In this document: piece by piece, positions 21,826-34,100 of the stretch | How positions within the stretch are numbered: position 1 is the stretch's first letter | How the letters are laid out: each line of letters begins with the position of its first letter | Source: Antilocapra americana | Lineage: Eukaryota; Chordata; Mammalia; Artiodactyla; Antilocapridae | Assembly (NCBI GenBank): GCA_007570785.1 | Contig: ML661885.1 | Coordinates: forward strand, 32,909,942-32,973,941 | Direction of reading: 5' to 3' | Length of the DNA: 64,000 nucleotides | Translations under genes and position numbers: made by a program | Notes under the pieces: generated by a model | Databases searched by the model: none | Seen by the model: the letters and a program-made list of their open reading frames with translations, nothing else | What the model was told of the DNA's origin: nothing

Positions 21826-23367
21826 CCAAGATGATTAGATATTTTAAATTATACAATCAATAAGCATTTCTTGACTATTTGCTACAAAGAACTCATATTT
21901 CAAATGGAGAAAGTAACATATGATCCTTCTAATTTACAAGTCTATTGTAAAGATTAAAATAACATGGGACTGTCTTTACATTCTGCATGCATGTAGAATG
22001 AAGAATATGTCTCAATCAAAGTCCAAAATACAATTATGCTTGAACTTTCATTTTTCAGGAGTAGCAGGAGGTTTGGTTTTTATTTCTTCAAAGTCTTAAC
22101 CCTCTCCAAATTGTAATTCCAAGGAAGCTCTTGTGCTTAATATTATCCAGAAAAGAAAAGTATTTAATATGGTAGAGAGCTACTGAGAAGAAGCTGGATT
22201 TGACTTGACTGGTCATGGCCAAAACACGTAAGCTGAGACAAACTGTCTTCTGCCTTCATTGCCATTCTTTGAGGAAGGGCAGACCCATTCCTCAGTGTAC
22301 AGTCATTCGAGAGGGTTGGGGCTCCCAAGATCAAAGCAGTTTCACTTCTCTCACTCAGTCACTTCCATAGGATATACTGTACCAGGCAATAGGCCTGGAT
22401 GAAACTTGGGCAGTGTTGGTCCTAGGCAAAGAGGTTTCCAATCATTTTACCCAGAGAGATGATGGGGAATCAAGTCCCTGTATGCTGCCCACTGCTGTCT
22501 TCAGGGCTTCTTTATGGAGGTATTGTGCTGAGCCTCAGTGTGGATTGACCCCTAAGTATGGCCTTGATTTTCAGATGTTTGGGGCCTTTTGTTCCTCAGG
22601 ACAAGAGCTCAATTAAAGCTGATTTCAGTGCTTGCTGCATCAGACATAGAAAACTATGCTCACTCTTTTCCTCCTTCTAAAGGCCATCTTTCTTTGAACT
22701 TGTGTTAACGTTAAAGGTTTTCGTTGCTCTCTCTCACCAGTGGTGTTTGGTCAGGATCACCCTCAGATAAGCAGGGCTCCCTAATTCTGAATCTCAGGGA
22801 TCAGGGGCTGAGGGAAATACATTGCTTTTCTCCCAGACAACTCTCTGGGCACTTCATGCAGGCTAACACATTCCCATTAAAAGTTCTTCAGGCTGATAGA
22901 AGGTTAGATGAATAAAACAGAAGCTCTCCTTGCAACTTTTTGTCACTGCAGTGCTCTATCTGGCATGTATTTGCTCACTCAAATAGGCATCAAGGCTGTT
23001 TCCAGGATGACCTTGTGACTCTACAGAGTGATCAGCCCCTACTTTCTCTGATTGAAAGTACAAATTAATTAAATTCTGGTAGGCTTTCTGATTTAATCAT
23101 AATGTACATGAAAGGACTCTACAGATTTCAAATGGCTATTTAAGTAGAAATGATAGAAAATTTTATTTTTATCAAGGAGTGAGTGATAGACATCACAAAA
23201 ATTAGCTTGATGAGTTTATAATTTAATTAGAAATATGAGGCTAATTATTAGTAAAGTAGTCAAGAAAACTAAGAAAATATTCAATAAAAAGAGTGAAACT
23301 AACAGAAATTCAGAGGAGTATAAAATCAGTCAAGGTTGCAGGCCAGAACAGAAAAAGCTTCATGAAG
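21826..23367. other. Non-coding stretch, nothing recognised
   Basis: Open frames at 22413-22616 and 22724-22915 have no known domain, no exon-like splice context and no conservation that can be judged here. Confidence 0.4.
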
Positions 23368-23379
23368 AAGAAGAGATTT

Positions 23380-23641
23380 AGAGTAACATGGAAATTTACA
23401 TTATCATATGTAAAATAGACAGGCAATGGGAATTTGCTGTATGACTCCGGAAATTCAAACCACTCAAAAACCGGGGCTCTGTAACAACCCAGAGGAGTGA
23501 GATGGGGAGGGATGTGGAAAGGTGGTTCAAGAGGGAGGGGACATATGTATACCTATGGCTGATTTATGCAGACATTTGGCAGAAACCAACCCAATTCTGT
23601 AAGGCAATTAGCCTTCAATTAAAAAATAAATAAATTTTTAA
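23380..23641 (+). mobile_element. L1 3'-UTR fragment (older ruminant type)
   Basis: 'gagtaacatggaaatttac' through 'ggctgatttatgcagaca' and 'ggcagaaaccaacccaatt', ending in an A-rich tail. The exact duplication 'aagaagagattt' lies at 23368-23379 and 23642-23653. Confidence 0.93.
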
Positions 23642-23653
23642 AAGAAGAGATTT

Positions 23654-25734
23654 GAATTTTAATGGCTAGGACTCATACAAAGTATTTTTTTAAAAACCTT
23701 CTAAGTTTTTTAGAAGAGATATGGAAGTTGAAAATAGACCCAGTGTTGGTAAGGTGAAAGAGAACTGCCTATCTAACATAGAGATGTGCTTAAGGGAGTA
23801 GGGGATGTGAGGTTTCAGCAAATTTGAAGAAGTTTCTACAATATCTTAAAAATTAGCAATGCATTTAGAGCTGATTCATGATCATGCTTCAAGCTTCTGA
23901 ACAGAGGAGACACCCAAGGACAGCATAGTCTTAAGCAAAATGTAACTATATGACAAGTGGAAAAGATTGGAAGGAAAAAGACAAGAGGCAGCAATATCAG
24001 CTAGCACATGATTAATTTCTTAGGTGTAAAGGCTCAGAGAGCATCAATGAGAAACAAACAAACAAACAAAACCTGAGACAATATACACTGTGGAGGGTGA
24101 TGTAATAATTTTTGTCTTTTTTTTCTTTTTCCAATTTAGTTGATATTGAACAGAGAGAGAGAAATTTGAAGGAGAAGTCGAAGATTGCTTAAAAACAACA
24201 GCAACAACAAAAAAACAGGCATATGAGATTCAGAAAGAGGCCAGTCAATTGAGTGGGGAACGCGAAGGACTTGATTTGGCCTTGATATATTTGCAATTGT
24301 GAAGACATATAACAGGGCCTGGCAACATGATATTGCAAGGCTGGAGAATCAGGGCTAGAGGTAAAGATGAATATGTACAAAAAACCAGCTACAATGGTGA
24401 CTGAGAAAAAGAAGGGAATCTACTGATATCCCCTCAGACCAGAGTGAAAAGGCACTCTTAGGGGCAGGACTCTGGATCACCTCTACTGCTCAGACTCTAA
24501 AGGCTAGTTCATCCTGGGGACCCTTGGTGTTGTGGATATAGTACTGTACAGACCCACTGGCATCACTAAGCTTCTAGGGCTTAAGCTAGGTGTCCAGGTC
24601 AGCTATAATGCCAAGTTGAGGGAAACTCTCTCCCTGTATGCTTTAAGGAGACTGCAGTCTTGGTTTTGTTAGAATGGACAATACCCCCAAAATCAAGCCA
24701 TATCGCCAAAATAAAGGGGGAGACCCGAATGGCTGACCATAAACAAAGGGATGAGTTTAGCAAGGCTGAATAGTCTTTCAATTGTCATGGACAGCATGTT
24801 CAGCCTTCTGCAGAACATCTTCAAAAGCTGCAACAGGCCCACAAGACAGACACTTCTTTCCAAAAAATTTAATGCATTTTAGAGAGGGAGGGAGGAACAA
24901 TTGATAAGTGGAAAATGAGAGGAATATTTGTTTGAACTTAGCTAATTAATGCTAGAACATGCTAAGCAACTCATTCTACAAGGGCCAAAACATGACTTTT
25001 GCTTATTTCATCAGCTATCACTTGTTAAATACCATTTTGTTCAGAGTCGGGGCAGGGAGGAGAGCTTATTATTGTGGTTTCTCCAGTTATTCTGCTTCTG
25101 TTCTGACTCCTCCACAGAGTGTTAAGTCATATGGCCATGACAATTCTCCCAGCTGCCTGCTTGTGTGCTCTGTGCCCACATACTTTCTTTCCTCTCAATG
25201 ACCTTATGAAATGTCAATGAGGAGCCTCAATTTGTCACTGTTTTTTTTTTCCACTTGGTAAATTCTTTTTCTGTTTTTGGCTTATAGTCACTTACCATAA
25301 AGAAAGATACTTGTTTTTAAGATTTATAACAAGTGATCCTCCTTTTAAAACCAAATAAAATAAAATATCAAATACTCACTTAATCTAAATAATGTTTAAT
25401 TGTTTCAAAAATACATGTGTTGGAAGGTTTATGCCTAAAGTTATGGCAGGAAAAACAAGAGGCTTAGTTTCGCCAAAGTTATACATGGTGGTGGTAAAAC
25501 ACTGAAGCTGGGTAGAGGGAGAGTGGCCATGCTCCATGAGAGAACGTGGATTATTGTTTAGAAAGCGATATTAATACAACTACCACCAAACTGGTATCTA
25601 CAACAAGCATGTTCATTGAGTACTAGCTAACTCTTCCAGGGGGAGGGAGGTGAGTGTAGGAGGAAGAGGGATGAGGTGATATGGGTTGGGGGTAGGGGAG
25701 TGGAGAGAGACAAAGAAAATGAATAACGACAAGA
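23654..25734. other. Non-coding stretch with a (CAAA)n run
   Basis: No gene seen. A (CAAA)n simple repeat lies at 24055-24071. The part 23654-24040 has an old-repeat texture that I cannot assign. Confidence 0.35.
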
Positions 25735-25945
25735 ACTGGTAGGAAACCAGATCTAGGTTCTAATTCCAATCTGGGATTGGACTAGTAAATTCCAATACAA
25801 TTTACTAGTTGTATAATCTTGGGAAAGTTATATCTCAGAGTCTCTTACCTGTGAAAGGGGATAATGGTACCTTCTTCATGGATGATTATGAGGGATATGA
25901 GATCATTTTCTTCAGTATATAACTAGTGGTTAATAAGTATCAGTC
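25735..25945 (+). mobile_element. MIR SINE
   Basis: 'tactagttgtataatcttgg', 'gaaagttatatctcagagtc' and 'acctgtgaaaggggataat' follow the MIR core. Confidence 0.72.
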
Positions 25946-26659
25946 ATTCATTGGTTACCAATCTAAATGACAAGACAAGTTGAGATGAAGAAGAGGAACA
26001 ATAGAGGGGTACTTAGGTCAGGGAGAGAAGGAGATACCAGCACAAATTTTATTTACTTGAGATATAGGACTAGCCATGTTTCTCTCCTTTTAATGTTTAA
26101 TATTTTCACAATGGAGTCATGATTGCTCATAAACTAAGATGTAAAAATCCCATTGTTTCTTGGAGACAGAACAAGTATAAAAACAGTCTACAATTATTAA
26201 AGTAACACTTTGAATGATTAAAAACCAGTTTCCACAGAGACATGAGAGGTTTTTCATAGAAATAACCAAAGCTCACGGTTTTTATTTCATACAAGTCATA
26301 AACATGTGACTTTTATTACTCTGGGAAAAGGGGACTGCTGCCTAATGGGACTGCTATATGAACAATCTGCTTCCTGATATGGAGTTACTAATACTAACAG
26401 TATACCCGGGGCCATGGTACTCTGAGTCAATTTGGCATTCTACTCATGTCAACTAGGAGAGCATGTTCTTCTTACTGTTCATGACAGAATCATCTCAGAA
26501 CTAAGAACCACATTGGTCCAGCTCTCCCACTTTGCCAATATGGGAATTAAGTACTGAGTTTCTCAATCTAGGTTGGTAACTTATTCAGAACCCACACAAA
26601 AAGGAAATGACATGGCCATGAGGCACACAGAGGCCTTTTCCATGAGGTTAAAATGACTG
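25946..26659. other. Non-coding stretch, nothing recognised
   Basis: No gene or confident repeat. Confidence 0.4.
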
Positions 26660-26795
26660 TTATCTAGTCACTCAGTCGTGTCCAACTCTTTGCGACTGCG
26701 TGGACTGCAGCACACCAGGCTTCCCTGTTCTTTACCATCTCCCAGAGCTTGCTCAAATTCATATCCATTGAGTTGGTAATGCCATCCAACTGTAT
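26660..26795 (-). mobile_element. BovB LINE 3'-end fragment (short)
   Basis: 'agtcactcagtcgtgtccaa' to 'gagttggtaatgccatccaa' is antisense BovB 3' terminus. It is strongly truncated. Confidence 0.88.
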
Positions 26796-26814
26796 GGATG
26801 TAGTCATTCTAAGA

Positions 26815-26870
26815 GCCTAAGATATTTAGAACTTCGATAAATACTTATTGAATGAATGAATGAATGAACT
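26815..26870 (+). mobile_element. L2/MIR-type 3' tail with (GAAT)n
   Basis: 'gataaatacttattgaatga' followed by three to four GAAT units is the typical end of L2 and related elements. Confidence 0.55.
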
Positions 26871-27049
26871 CTAACTTCCAAATTAGCTCATTTTCCACTC
26901 CATTGGCTACTGTACCTCTTCTTTAAGATAACCTTTCCCCTACAGTATCCAAACCTCCTATCCTTCTTCCTTCCCTCTGTATCTAACCCCTTCTTGAAAA
27001 AATCATTCACACTTTCTGTACATGTGCCATGTTCTCCCAATCCCCTCCC

Positions 27050-27418
27050 TATGGCACTGCCTTTGTGACACTTACTATCTGAATTGTCTCTCTTTTCCTT
27101 CCACCTCTATTCACCTAGTGAGGAGGATCTATTAGACTTGGCTTGGGCATTATCTATTCCTCAAAGCTGTTCAAAGACTCCCCAGTCCTATGCAGGCTGG
27201 GATAATGCCCTTTTTGTGTGCTCTCATAGCATCCCTGAGTTACTTGCCAACTGTCACAGTCTGAGGTGGTCTTGTTTATTCAACTTTATTCCTCTTTAGA
27301 CTGTAAGTCCCCTGAGAACAGGAACCAAGTGTTATCTACCACAGAAGCCCTAATGCCAATGGAGCCTGATATACAGTAAGAGCTCAATAAATATCCGACA
27401 AAAGACTAGATGAATGCT
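27050..27418 (+). mobile_element. L2 LINE 3' end
   Basis: 'gactgtaagtcccctgagaa', 'gatatacagtaagagctc' and 'aataaatatccgac' are L2 terminal signatures. The upstream part (27050-27290) is collinear but diverged. Confidence 0.7.
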
Positions 27419-27909
27419 ACTGGTTTTCATGCAACTATCTACAACTCTGGTGGCCTGTCTCTCAAAACAAAAGTAGGAATATTTCTATCTGATGTTTCCA
27501 ATCACTTGAGTTTGATTAAGAAAAGTGGAAGAGTGAAGAAGTAAGTCATACCTTCCCCTTCCCAGTCTTAAACCAAATATGAGTCCTTACCTAAACAGGT
27601 TGAGTCCTTTGAGCATGCTTTTAGCACCAATAATGGGAGGGTTATTCCCACTGTGATACAAAAGCCTTTGGAAAACTAAAGGTGGGGAAGGTCCTGGCAT
27701 CCTATTTTTTCCAAGTTACTTAACAGGATTAAACCACATCCAAACCAGCAATTCCTTTGAGATGATTTTTCAGGATTGGTATCTGTGACCATGACTTTGT
27801 AACATAGGAGGCCTTGCTTCTTTCACATGCCACTACCTCTACCTCTAATATTTTCACCAACTCCATTTTAGGACATTTAGGGGGGAGTGGTTTTTTTTTA
27901 TTAAGTATC
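27419..27909. other. Non-coding stretch, nothing recognised
   Basis: A minus-strand open frame of 76 codons (27959-27729) has no recognisable domain. Confidence 0.4.
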
Positions 27910-28170
27910 CATATTAGTTCTCTAGGGCTGCCATAGAAAACAAGAAACAAAACACACAAACAAACAAAACCACAAACAGGGAGGTTTAAACAACAGAAAT
28001 TTTATTGTCTCGCATTTCAAAATCTAAGACCTCACCGGACAGGTTCCTTGTGAGGGCTATAAGGGAAGATCTGTTCCAGGCCTCTCTCCTTGGTTTGTGG
28101 ATGGCTGTCTTCTCCTTATAACTCTCCACACATGGCATTCTCCCTCTATGCTATCTCTATCTCTAATGTG
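27910..28170 (-). mobile_element. MST/MLT1-like LTR fragment
   Basis: 'agttctctagggctgccat', then 'aaacaacagaaattttattg', then 'tccttggtttgtggatggc' and 'ctccacacatggcattctc' follow the antisense MaLR LTR. A (CAAA)-rich expansion sits at 27937-27975. A Bov-tA follows at its right end. Confidence 0.65.
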
Positions 28171-28171
28171 A

Positions 28172-28389
28172 GTGTGTTTTAGTTGCTCACTCATGTCTGA
28201 CTCTTAAGACCCCATGGATTGTAGCCCACCAGGCTTCTCTGTCCATGGAATTCTCCAGGCAAGAATACTGGAGTGGGTTGCCATGCCCTCCTGCAGGGAA
28301 TTTTCTCGACCCAGGGATCAAACCTGCATCTCTTACATCTCCTGCATTGGCAGGCAGGTTCTTTACCATCTGAGTCACCAGGGAAGCCA
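28172..28389 (-). mobile_element. Bov-tA SINE
   Basis: Antisense, full-length-like: 'tagttgctcactcatgtctg' through 'cctgcattggcaggcagg' to 'tgagtcaccagggaagcc'. Confidence 0.95.
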
Positions 28390-28997
28390 CCTTCTATATG
28401 TTCCCAATCAAATTTGGGAAAGTGGAAAGGCTTCTATTACACAAATTCTCCTAAAGACATCCCACAGTTTCCACTATGCCAATCTGCCATAGTGAATGTG
28501 GAAAGCAATTAGACAAGCCTCTTCATCATGCCTGTTGTGCTTAAACATACTTAGGAGGATTAAGATTCCCAGCTTTTATGGACTACAATAGATAATATCC
28601 TTGAAAGATCCTTTGGCTATGTTTATAACTCTAAATGATGACAAATTGGTTTGAATTAGCTCTCTATATTCTAAACAGGGGTGGTTGCAGCAATGGAATT
28701 CGTTGAAGGTAGAAATTTTCGCTTTGACCAGATTGTTTGCTAATATACCAAATTGTGACAATACTGAGCACAAATGAGAGAATAAAACTGCAAACCCTTC
28801 TGTGAAGCTTTATTCACATAGTTGCTTGTACATCTTAATAACTCAAAATAAACAGCACCATTGATTACTCTGTGGGAATTTGTTTTCAACTCTTTTGCTG
28901 TATTCCTATAGTAACCGTATTGCACAGGGGTCCTCCTCTTTGAGTGTGAGAAGTCTTTCTCGATGTACTTTCTTGGACACAGAAGTGGAGATAAGAG
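28390..28997. other. Non-coding stretch, nothing recognised
   Basis: Several short minus-strand open frames, none with a domain. Confidence 0.4.
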
Positions 28998-29430
28998 TAA
29001 CGATTAATCTTATTGAGTACTTACTGCATAATAGGAATTGTGCTGGAAGATTTTATTCATTATCCATTTATTTTTTTGGGCTTCCCTGGTGGTTCAGACA
29101 GTAAAGAATCTGCCTGCAATGTAGGAGATCTGGGTTCAATTCCTAGGTTGGAAGATGCCCTGGAGAAGGGAATGGCAACCCACTCCAATATTCTTGCCTG
29201 GAGAATTCAATGGATAGAGGTACAGTCCAGGGGGTCACAAAGAGTCAGACATGACTGAGTGACTTACATTTTTCATTTATTCTTTAACAATCATACATGG
29301 TATGTATTAGCATCAGTGCTATTTCACAGGAGACTTGCCCAAACACACAACTAAGATGTGGTGGAGCCAGGATTTGAACTCCATCTTTATAAAAACCCTG
29401 TTTCTGTGTTATACTGTTTCCCACAACATA
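28998..29430 (-). mobile_element. MIR SINE split by a Bov-tA
   Basis: Left part 'attgagtacttactgcataa' and right part 'gagacttgcccaaacacaca', 'ggagccaggatttgaactcc' join into one antisense MIR. Confidence 0.72.
29078..29265 (+). mobile_element. Bov-tA SINE
   Basis: Head 'gggcttccctggtggttcag', body 'ggcaacccactccaatattc', end 'gacatgactgagtgactt'. It lies inside the MIR. Confidence 0.95.
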
Positions 29431-32247
29431 ATCGACCATTCCTCAGATGGCATAGGTGCCCACAGGAGCTAGAAACCATATCTAAACTCAGTAGTTCTAA
29501 GCACTTTGTCTACAGCTGCTGTTACTCAAGGAACCAACAGAAGTGGGTATTGAGTGGGGGAGAGGAGACTAATCAGAAGGATTTCTCATTTTCTTTGTAG
29601 ATTATAACAACAACTTCCTTATTTCAATCCAACATGTTATAGTAATGGAAAGTGAAAATGGAATTTGCTCATTTATTATACTGGTTTTAATGCATAGTAA
29701 AAATTTTGAATCATTCTTAGATACTCAAAAGGGAAATGATAGTTTTAACAACAGAGAATAAGAGAATTCACATATTAAATATTTTTTTAAAGTCTCCATA
29801 AGATAATTTCTAGCCTGTCCAAGATTGCTTAATACTGATTAGTAAAGACCATTAAAAATCATTTATGGAGTTTTTGTGAGTGTTCAGAGAACTAATGGGT
29901 TTTAGAATTGCTTGGGAATCTTCCTGGGGTCAAAGGAAGAAAATAAAGTATGAAGTGATAATAAAATGTATAAAGTGACTAATGGACAGGTTGTATATAT
30001 ATATAAGGGTTCCAGCAAAGAAAAAACATTCAATTTTTACAGCATACATTTAAACAAATGGAAATCTCACTGCCAAAGCCTCTTGTCTTCACTCAAGAGC
30101 TAAGAAGGATGATAACATTGTGTATCACCAGAGTCCATATCAGATTCTCAACCATTTTTCCGCCATCAGGTCACTGGCCCCAGGCCCCTCCTCAGCCACT
30201 CCCACCTTTAGCTGTCAAAAATCTTTTGAAAAGTAGTGAGAAAATAATGCCACATTTAATGGCACCAATAAAATGACTTGATCTTACACAGCATAAATAA
30301 ATAACTCAAGCACGGCTTTTACATAGCAAACATTAATACTGAAAACATCTCTCCAACAGCCCATCAAAGGATCACATATCTCTCTAAGCTTTTGCTACAC
30401 ATGTAAGCCAACAAAATGACAATAAATAAATGAAATAAAAAGGTGTATGATATCATAAAATTTTGAATCAAACGAGAGAAATTCAGAGTAAAACTTAATT
30501 TGAGGATTTCATTTTAAATCACACAATAGCACTCTTGATCTCCCCAATATAGACATAAACACAAATAATGTTTTATCAAAAATAAATGTATTAGAGATAC
30601 ATAATAATGTAGATAATGTAGAAAACGATATAACATAGAATACGGGATGTTATCATTTCAAAACAATTTTGTCTGGTGTCATCAGTGGGGCTAATGAAGG
30701 AGGATAGATGACATGTTTAATTGTTGTCCAACAAAACCATCTTTATTCTGGTTTGCAGTAAAGTAGTTATTAATATCTAGGGTCATCAAGTCAATTGGCT
30801 ATATTATTGAGTGATTCCATTATGCACTGATTATTCTTCTGTGGTTTACAGTGTACATACAGTTTCTATTAAGTATGCTTGACCTACTATGTAACTCTTA
30901 CATACTATTCCTGCATTTGAAGAATGCATTTGTTTGAAGTAGGATGTAATTGGTATTTTCCAAATGTAATATCTCCGTTTTAGACATATCAAACTTTATA
31001 ACTACAACATCCCTACAGTGAAATTAAGCTTGTTTCCAGGTTAACATTGAGCAGAGAGTCTTAAAATGAATGGGTTTCACCATGAGCAAAATAATTCAAC
31101 AAGAATTATTTTGTATAGTGGGCAACAGACTAAGCACATTGGGGATATTAAGTGATATATAATTGATAAAGTATACCCTGCAAATATTTAACTGCTATAC
31201 CTTATCTTTAACTTTAAGCTGTGATCCCATTTTTAATCTAAAGAATTCACATCTGCAATATATAATTTTCTGTTTTGTTTGGAAAACAAAATCTGAACGG
31301 TCCAAAAGAATTTTTAGTACTGAGATGGGAGGAGTAAAGCTACTTGTGAATTGGAAAGCAATAGATGAAAATACTTTCAAGGGAATGCTGGGAAGAAATA
31401 CGTTAGTATTTGAATGGGATCTCATCACATGCATATATAGAATATACCTCATCATATTCTGATTTGTTCTTTATGGCATGAACACAGTTAGGGAAAAGTT
31501 TTAAAACACAAATGAAAAATTACAAAACTTGGTTTCCTACTTTCATGTTTCATTGCTACCCTCTCACATGTGTGGGTACTGTTGCATTTAACAGTTTGAA
31601 ATCTGTGTGCTCCCTCTTCCACATGACTCACAAGTATGTTAGATAAGCTCTAGGCATCCAAATCAAAGCCACACCATTTGCTGCCCTGTGAGAAACACAC
31701 ATCTAAATTCTTATCTGTGTTCACCTTTTACCCTCCACCTCCCTCCCTCCAGAGTTTTCACTAACAATAAAGAACGTTCTGTGGGAAAAAGGTTTTTGGA
31801 AACTCTAAATGCTTTAAAAATATACCAAACTAAACAGGAAAATTTATGTTGGTGTAGCTCTCTGTCTTTGTAGTATTAGCTAATAAATTGTCTTTTTTTC
31901 TGGTACTTTACAACATTGTGAAATAAATTTGAATGAGAGTATTTGAGAGATAACCGAAGTAAGGAGGAATAATAAGGAATTTCCTTTAGCATGTTATGGA
32001 CACAGTTCCTCCACAATAAGAAATACTATTTTGGTAATATCTTTATTATAATATACAAATCCAGAGTATCAATCTGAATCTTTTGAATGCCAGTTAAGTG
32101 TATCTTCACTAGATAGATGTTATGATAAAAATGAAAGATATAAAAGAGTGTCTTACCTTTAAATATAAAATATTTAAAATTCAGTTAAAGATGCCATATA
32201 CCTTAAATAAGATACACATATTTATAACTGCATGTGTATAAAATTTT
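29431..32247. other. Long AT-rich non-coding stretch
   Basis: 2.8 kb without any gene or repeat I can support. Open frames (30058-30276, 31163-31462 plus and the opposing 31195-31455 minus) show no known domains. A short (TA)n run is at 29994-30005. The absence of young repeats here contrasts with the surroundings. Confidence 0.4.
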
Positions 32248-32943
32248 TGACAGAGGACTGAGGTAGGAGACAGTGCACCTCTGGCCTGGACACCTGGTAT
32301 TTGTCAAGCAGAATAAAATTCAAGCTTTGTCCTCATCCAGACACTCCAAGGACAAAGCTAGTGGTAAAAGCTGAGCTCTGCTAAACAGAGATAAGGTGCC
32401 CACTCCTGAGGTCAAGGAAGACTTCCCTGTCTGCACATGTGTAGGGAGGTTTCTTGAAGGTCAAAGAGGGAGGAGACCCCACCCCATAATAAGTGTGGAA
32501 ATGCACCCATAGGCTTCTGTGGTGGGATTTATCTTAGCAAAAAGTTCCACATGCATCTTGGGGAGGATCCATGGACCAGTCAGGTGTGAAGGAACAAGAT
32601 AGTTGGCCAATAGTAAACAAAGACCGGAAGGACTGTCCTGTACAAGTGATTTACATCACCTCTATACCGTACCCCTCTTCACTCAGGACGCCCGCACTCC
32701 TCTCCAGGAGTGTATCTCTGCCTAACTTCTGACTTACCGTGCCCCTCCTCATTAGAGAGGCTGCCCATACCCTTTCTTTCTGGGTGTGTGCCTCCGCCCT
32801 GCCTCTGAGTCAGATAAACAAGCTGCTTTCCTGTGTGCTCGACCATACCTTGTGCTGTGTCTCTAATAATAAAATTTGTAACTGTTTTTATAGTTTTTGC
32901 CTTGAAAAACTTATTTTGCTTGAAACATTCTTGCTTTCACATA
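32248..32943 (+). mobile_element. Probable endogenous retrovirus solo LTR
   Basis: About 0.7 kb of GC-richer, non-coding sequence with LTR-like order: a long U3-like part, a C-rich block with a ~70-bp tandem duplication (32665-32810), then 'gtgctgtgtctctaataat' with an AATAAA-type poly(A) signal near 32867 and a T-rich U5-like end. No second LTR, primer-binding site or viral gene lies nearby, so it would be a solo LTR. I could not fix the TG...CA ends or a target duplication, and I do not know the family name. Confidence 0.5.
32665..32810. repeat. ~70-bp tandem duplication inside the LTR
   Basis: Unit 1 (32665-32734) starts 'taccgtacccctcttcactc' and unit 2 (32735-32810) starts 'taccgtgcccctcctcatt'. 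Both end in 'gcctaacttctgact' or 'gcctctgagt'-like text. The units have diverged. Duplicated U3 segments are common in retroviral LTRs. Confidence 0.65.
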
Positions 32944-32983
32944 GGGGCAAGAGCCAGGGCACTTTGCTTCTGGCTCTCGCCCC
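32944..32983. repeat. 14-bp inverted repeat (hairpin) at the SINE head
   Basis: Arm 32944-32957 ('ggggcaagagccag') pairs with arm 32970-32983 ('ctggctctcgcccc') with one G-T-type mismatch across a 12-base loop. The right arm overlaps the first bases of the tRNA-like SINE. Confidence 0.85.
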
Positions 32984-33151
32984 TGGTGGTCTAGTGCTTA
33001 GAGCCCTTGGTTTTCATCTAGGTGTCCGAGGTTTAATTCCTGGGCAGGGAGCTAAGATCTCCCTTCAGGACCACTTACTGCTCTCCCTCCAAGATCAGGA
33101 CTACGGAAAGACTGCTAGAATCCATGAAATTCATGTAAAAAAAAAAAAAAA
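32979..33151 (+). mobile_element. CHR-like SINE (tRNA-Glu derived)
   Basis: The head 'ccctggtggtctagtgctta' carries an A-box. 'gaggtttaattcctggg' is a B-box. An anticodon arm with a preserved TTC (33013-33015) lies between them, so the source is tRNA-Glu(UUC). The body continues 'gggagctaagatctcc' and ends in A16. The acceptor stem is broken and the tail is SINE-like, so it is a SINE and not a tRNA gene. It differs from Bov-tA and fits the CHR class of cetaceans, hippos and ruminants. Confidence 0.7.
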
Positions 33152-33695
33152 AGCAGTCATTTTTTATGGACTTATCCAGAAAGGCTTTACAGAGAGCTGA
33201 TTCTAAAGAATGGATAGAATTTTAGAGCTAGAAAAGAGTGAAACAGTGTGAGCAAAGGTCTAAAAATTAGAAAACTCGATGGAGAGTTTGGAAAAAGTGA
33301 ATAATTCACAATGGTCACCCAAATTCTGGTGCTTTAACAAGTTATAGTTGCATTCATTCTTCTTTACCTTTTTATTTAATGAGAGATCGTAGACACTAAA
33401 AAGATTAAGGTGTTGTTCTCATTGATACACACATATCATATATATATTTAAAATAAAAGGAAGAGGGTCTTTAAAATGAGTCAAAGAAGTTAAAATTCTG
33501 ATTTGCTTCATTTTGGAATAATAAATCTTTTCACCATGGTGTTGTTGGTTCCTCTAATTTACTGATGGATTAAGTTTACAAGATCTTCCTTATCCTACCA
33601 CTGGGAAATCCAGGACTATGGCTAGCAGAATTAACCTTAGAGAATGCAGTTGCTCTCCCAAAGTTTTTAAATTTTACATAAAAATGAGATTAGAT
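33152..33695. other. Non-coding stretch, nothing recognised
   Basis: No gene or confident repeat. Confidence 0.4.
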
Positions 33696-34100
33696 TCACA
33701 GAGTTTCTCAATCTCAGCACTGCAGACATTTCTGTTGTTGTTCACTCACTAAGGTACGTCTGACACTGTGACACCACAGACTACAGAACACCGGGCTCCT
33801 CTGTCCTCTGCTCTCCCAGAGTTTGCTCACTCTCATGCCCACTGAGTCAGCAATGCCATCTAGCCTTCTCATCCTCTGATGCCCCCTCTCCTTTTGCCTT
33901 CAGTCTTTCCCAACATCAGGGTGTTTTGCAACGAGTCAGCTTTTGCCATTAATTCTGTGTTGTTGAGACTGCCCTGTGCTTTGTAGGGCAGTAAGCATCA
34001 TCCTTGGGGTCTTTACCTATTAGATGGCAGTAGCAGTTGTAACAACCAAAAATGTGTCCAGATATTGGCAGAAGTCCTCTGGGGGATGGGGTGGGGGGGT
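33696..34100 (-). mobile_element. hAT-type MITE (MER20-like), split by BovB
   Basis: Left piece 'gtttctcaatctcagcactg' (33701-33731) and right piece 33946-34100 ('gactgccctgtgctttgtag', 'ttgtaacaaccaaaaatgtg', 'ccagatattggcagaagtcc') are halves of an old non-autonomous DNA transposon. The family name is from recall and tentative, as is the strand. Confidence 0.55.
33733..33945 (-). mobile_element. BovB LINE 3'-end fragment
   Basis: Antisense: 'gttgttgttcactcactaag' through 'gtttgctcactctcatgccc' and 'cttcagtctttcccaacatc' to 'gagtcagctttt'. It lies inside the MITE. Confidence 0.88.

Noticed and set aside
22413..22915. Two open frames of 67 and 63 codons
   Set aside because: No similarity to any protein I recognise and no linking splice sites. 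They are probably chance frames.
32979..33050. Possible functional tRNA-Glu(UUC) gene
   Set aside because: A and B boxes and a TTC anticodon are visible, but the stems are imperfect and the sequence continues into a SINE body with a poly(A) tail.
32739..33200. 153-codon frame
   Set aside because: It runs through the LTR-like block and the SINE, ends in a poly-lysine stretch from the poly(A) tail, and has no domain.
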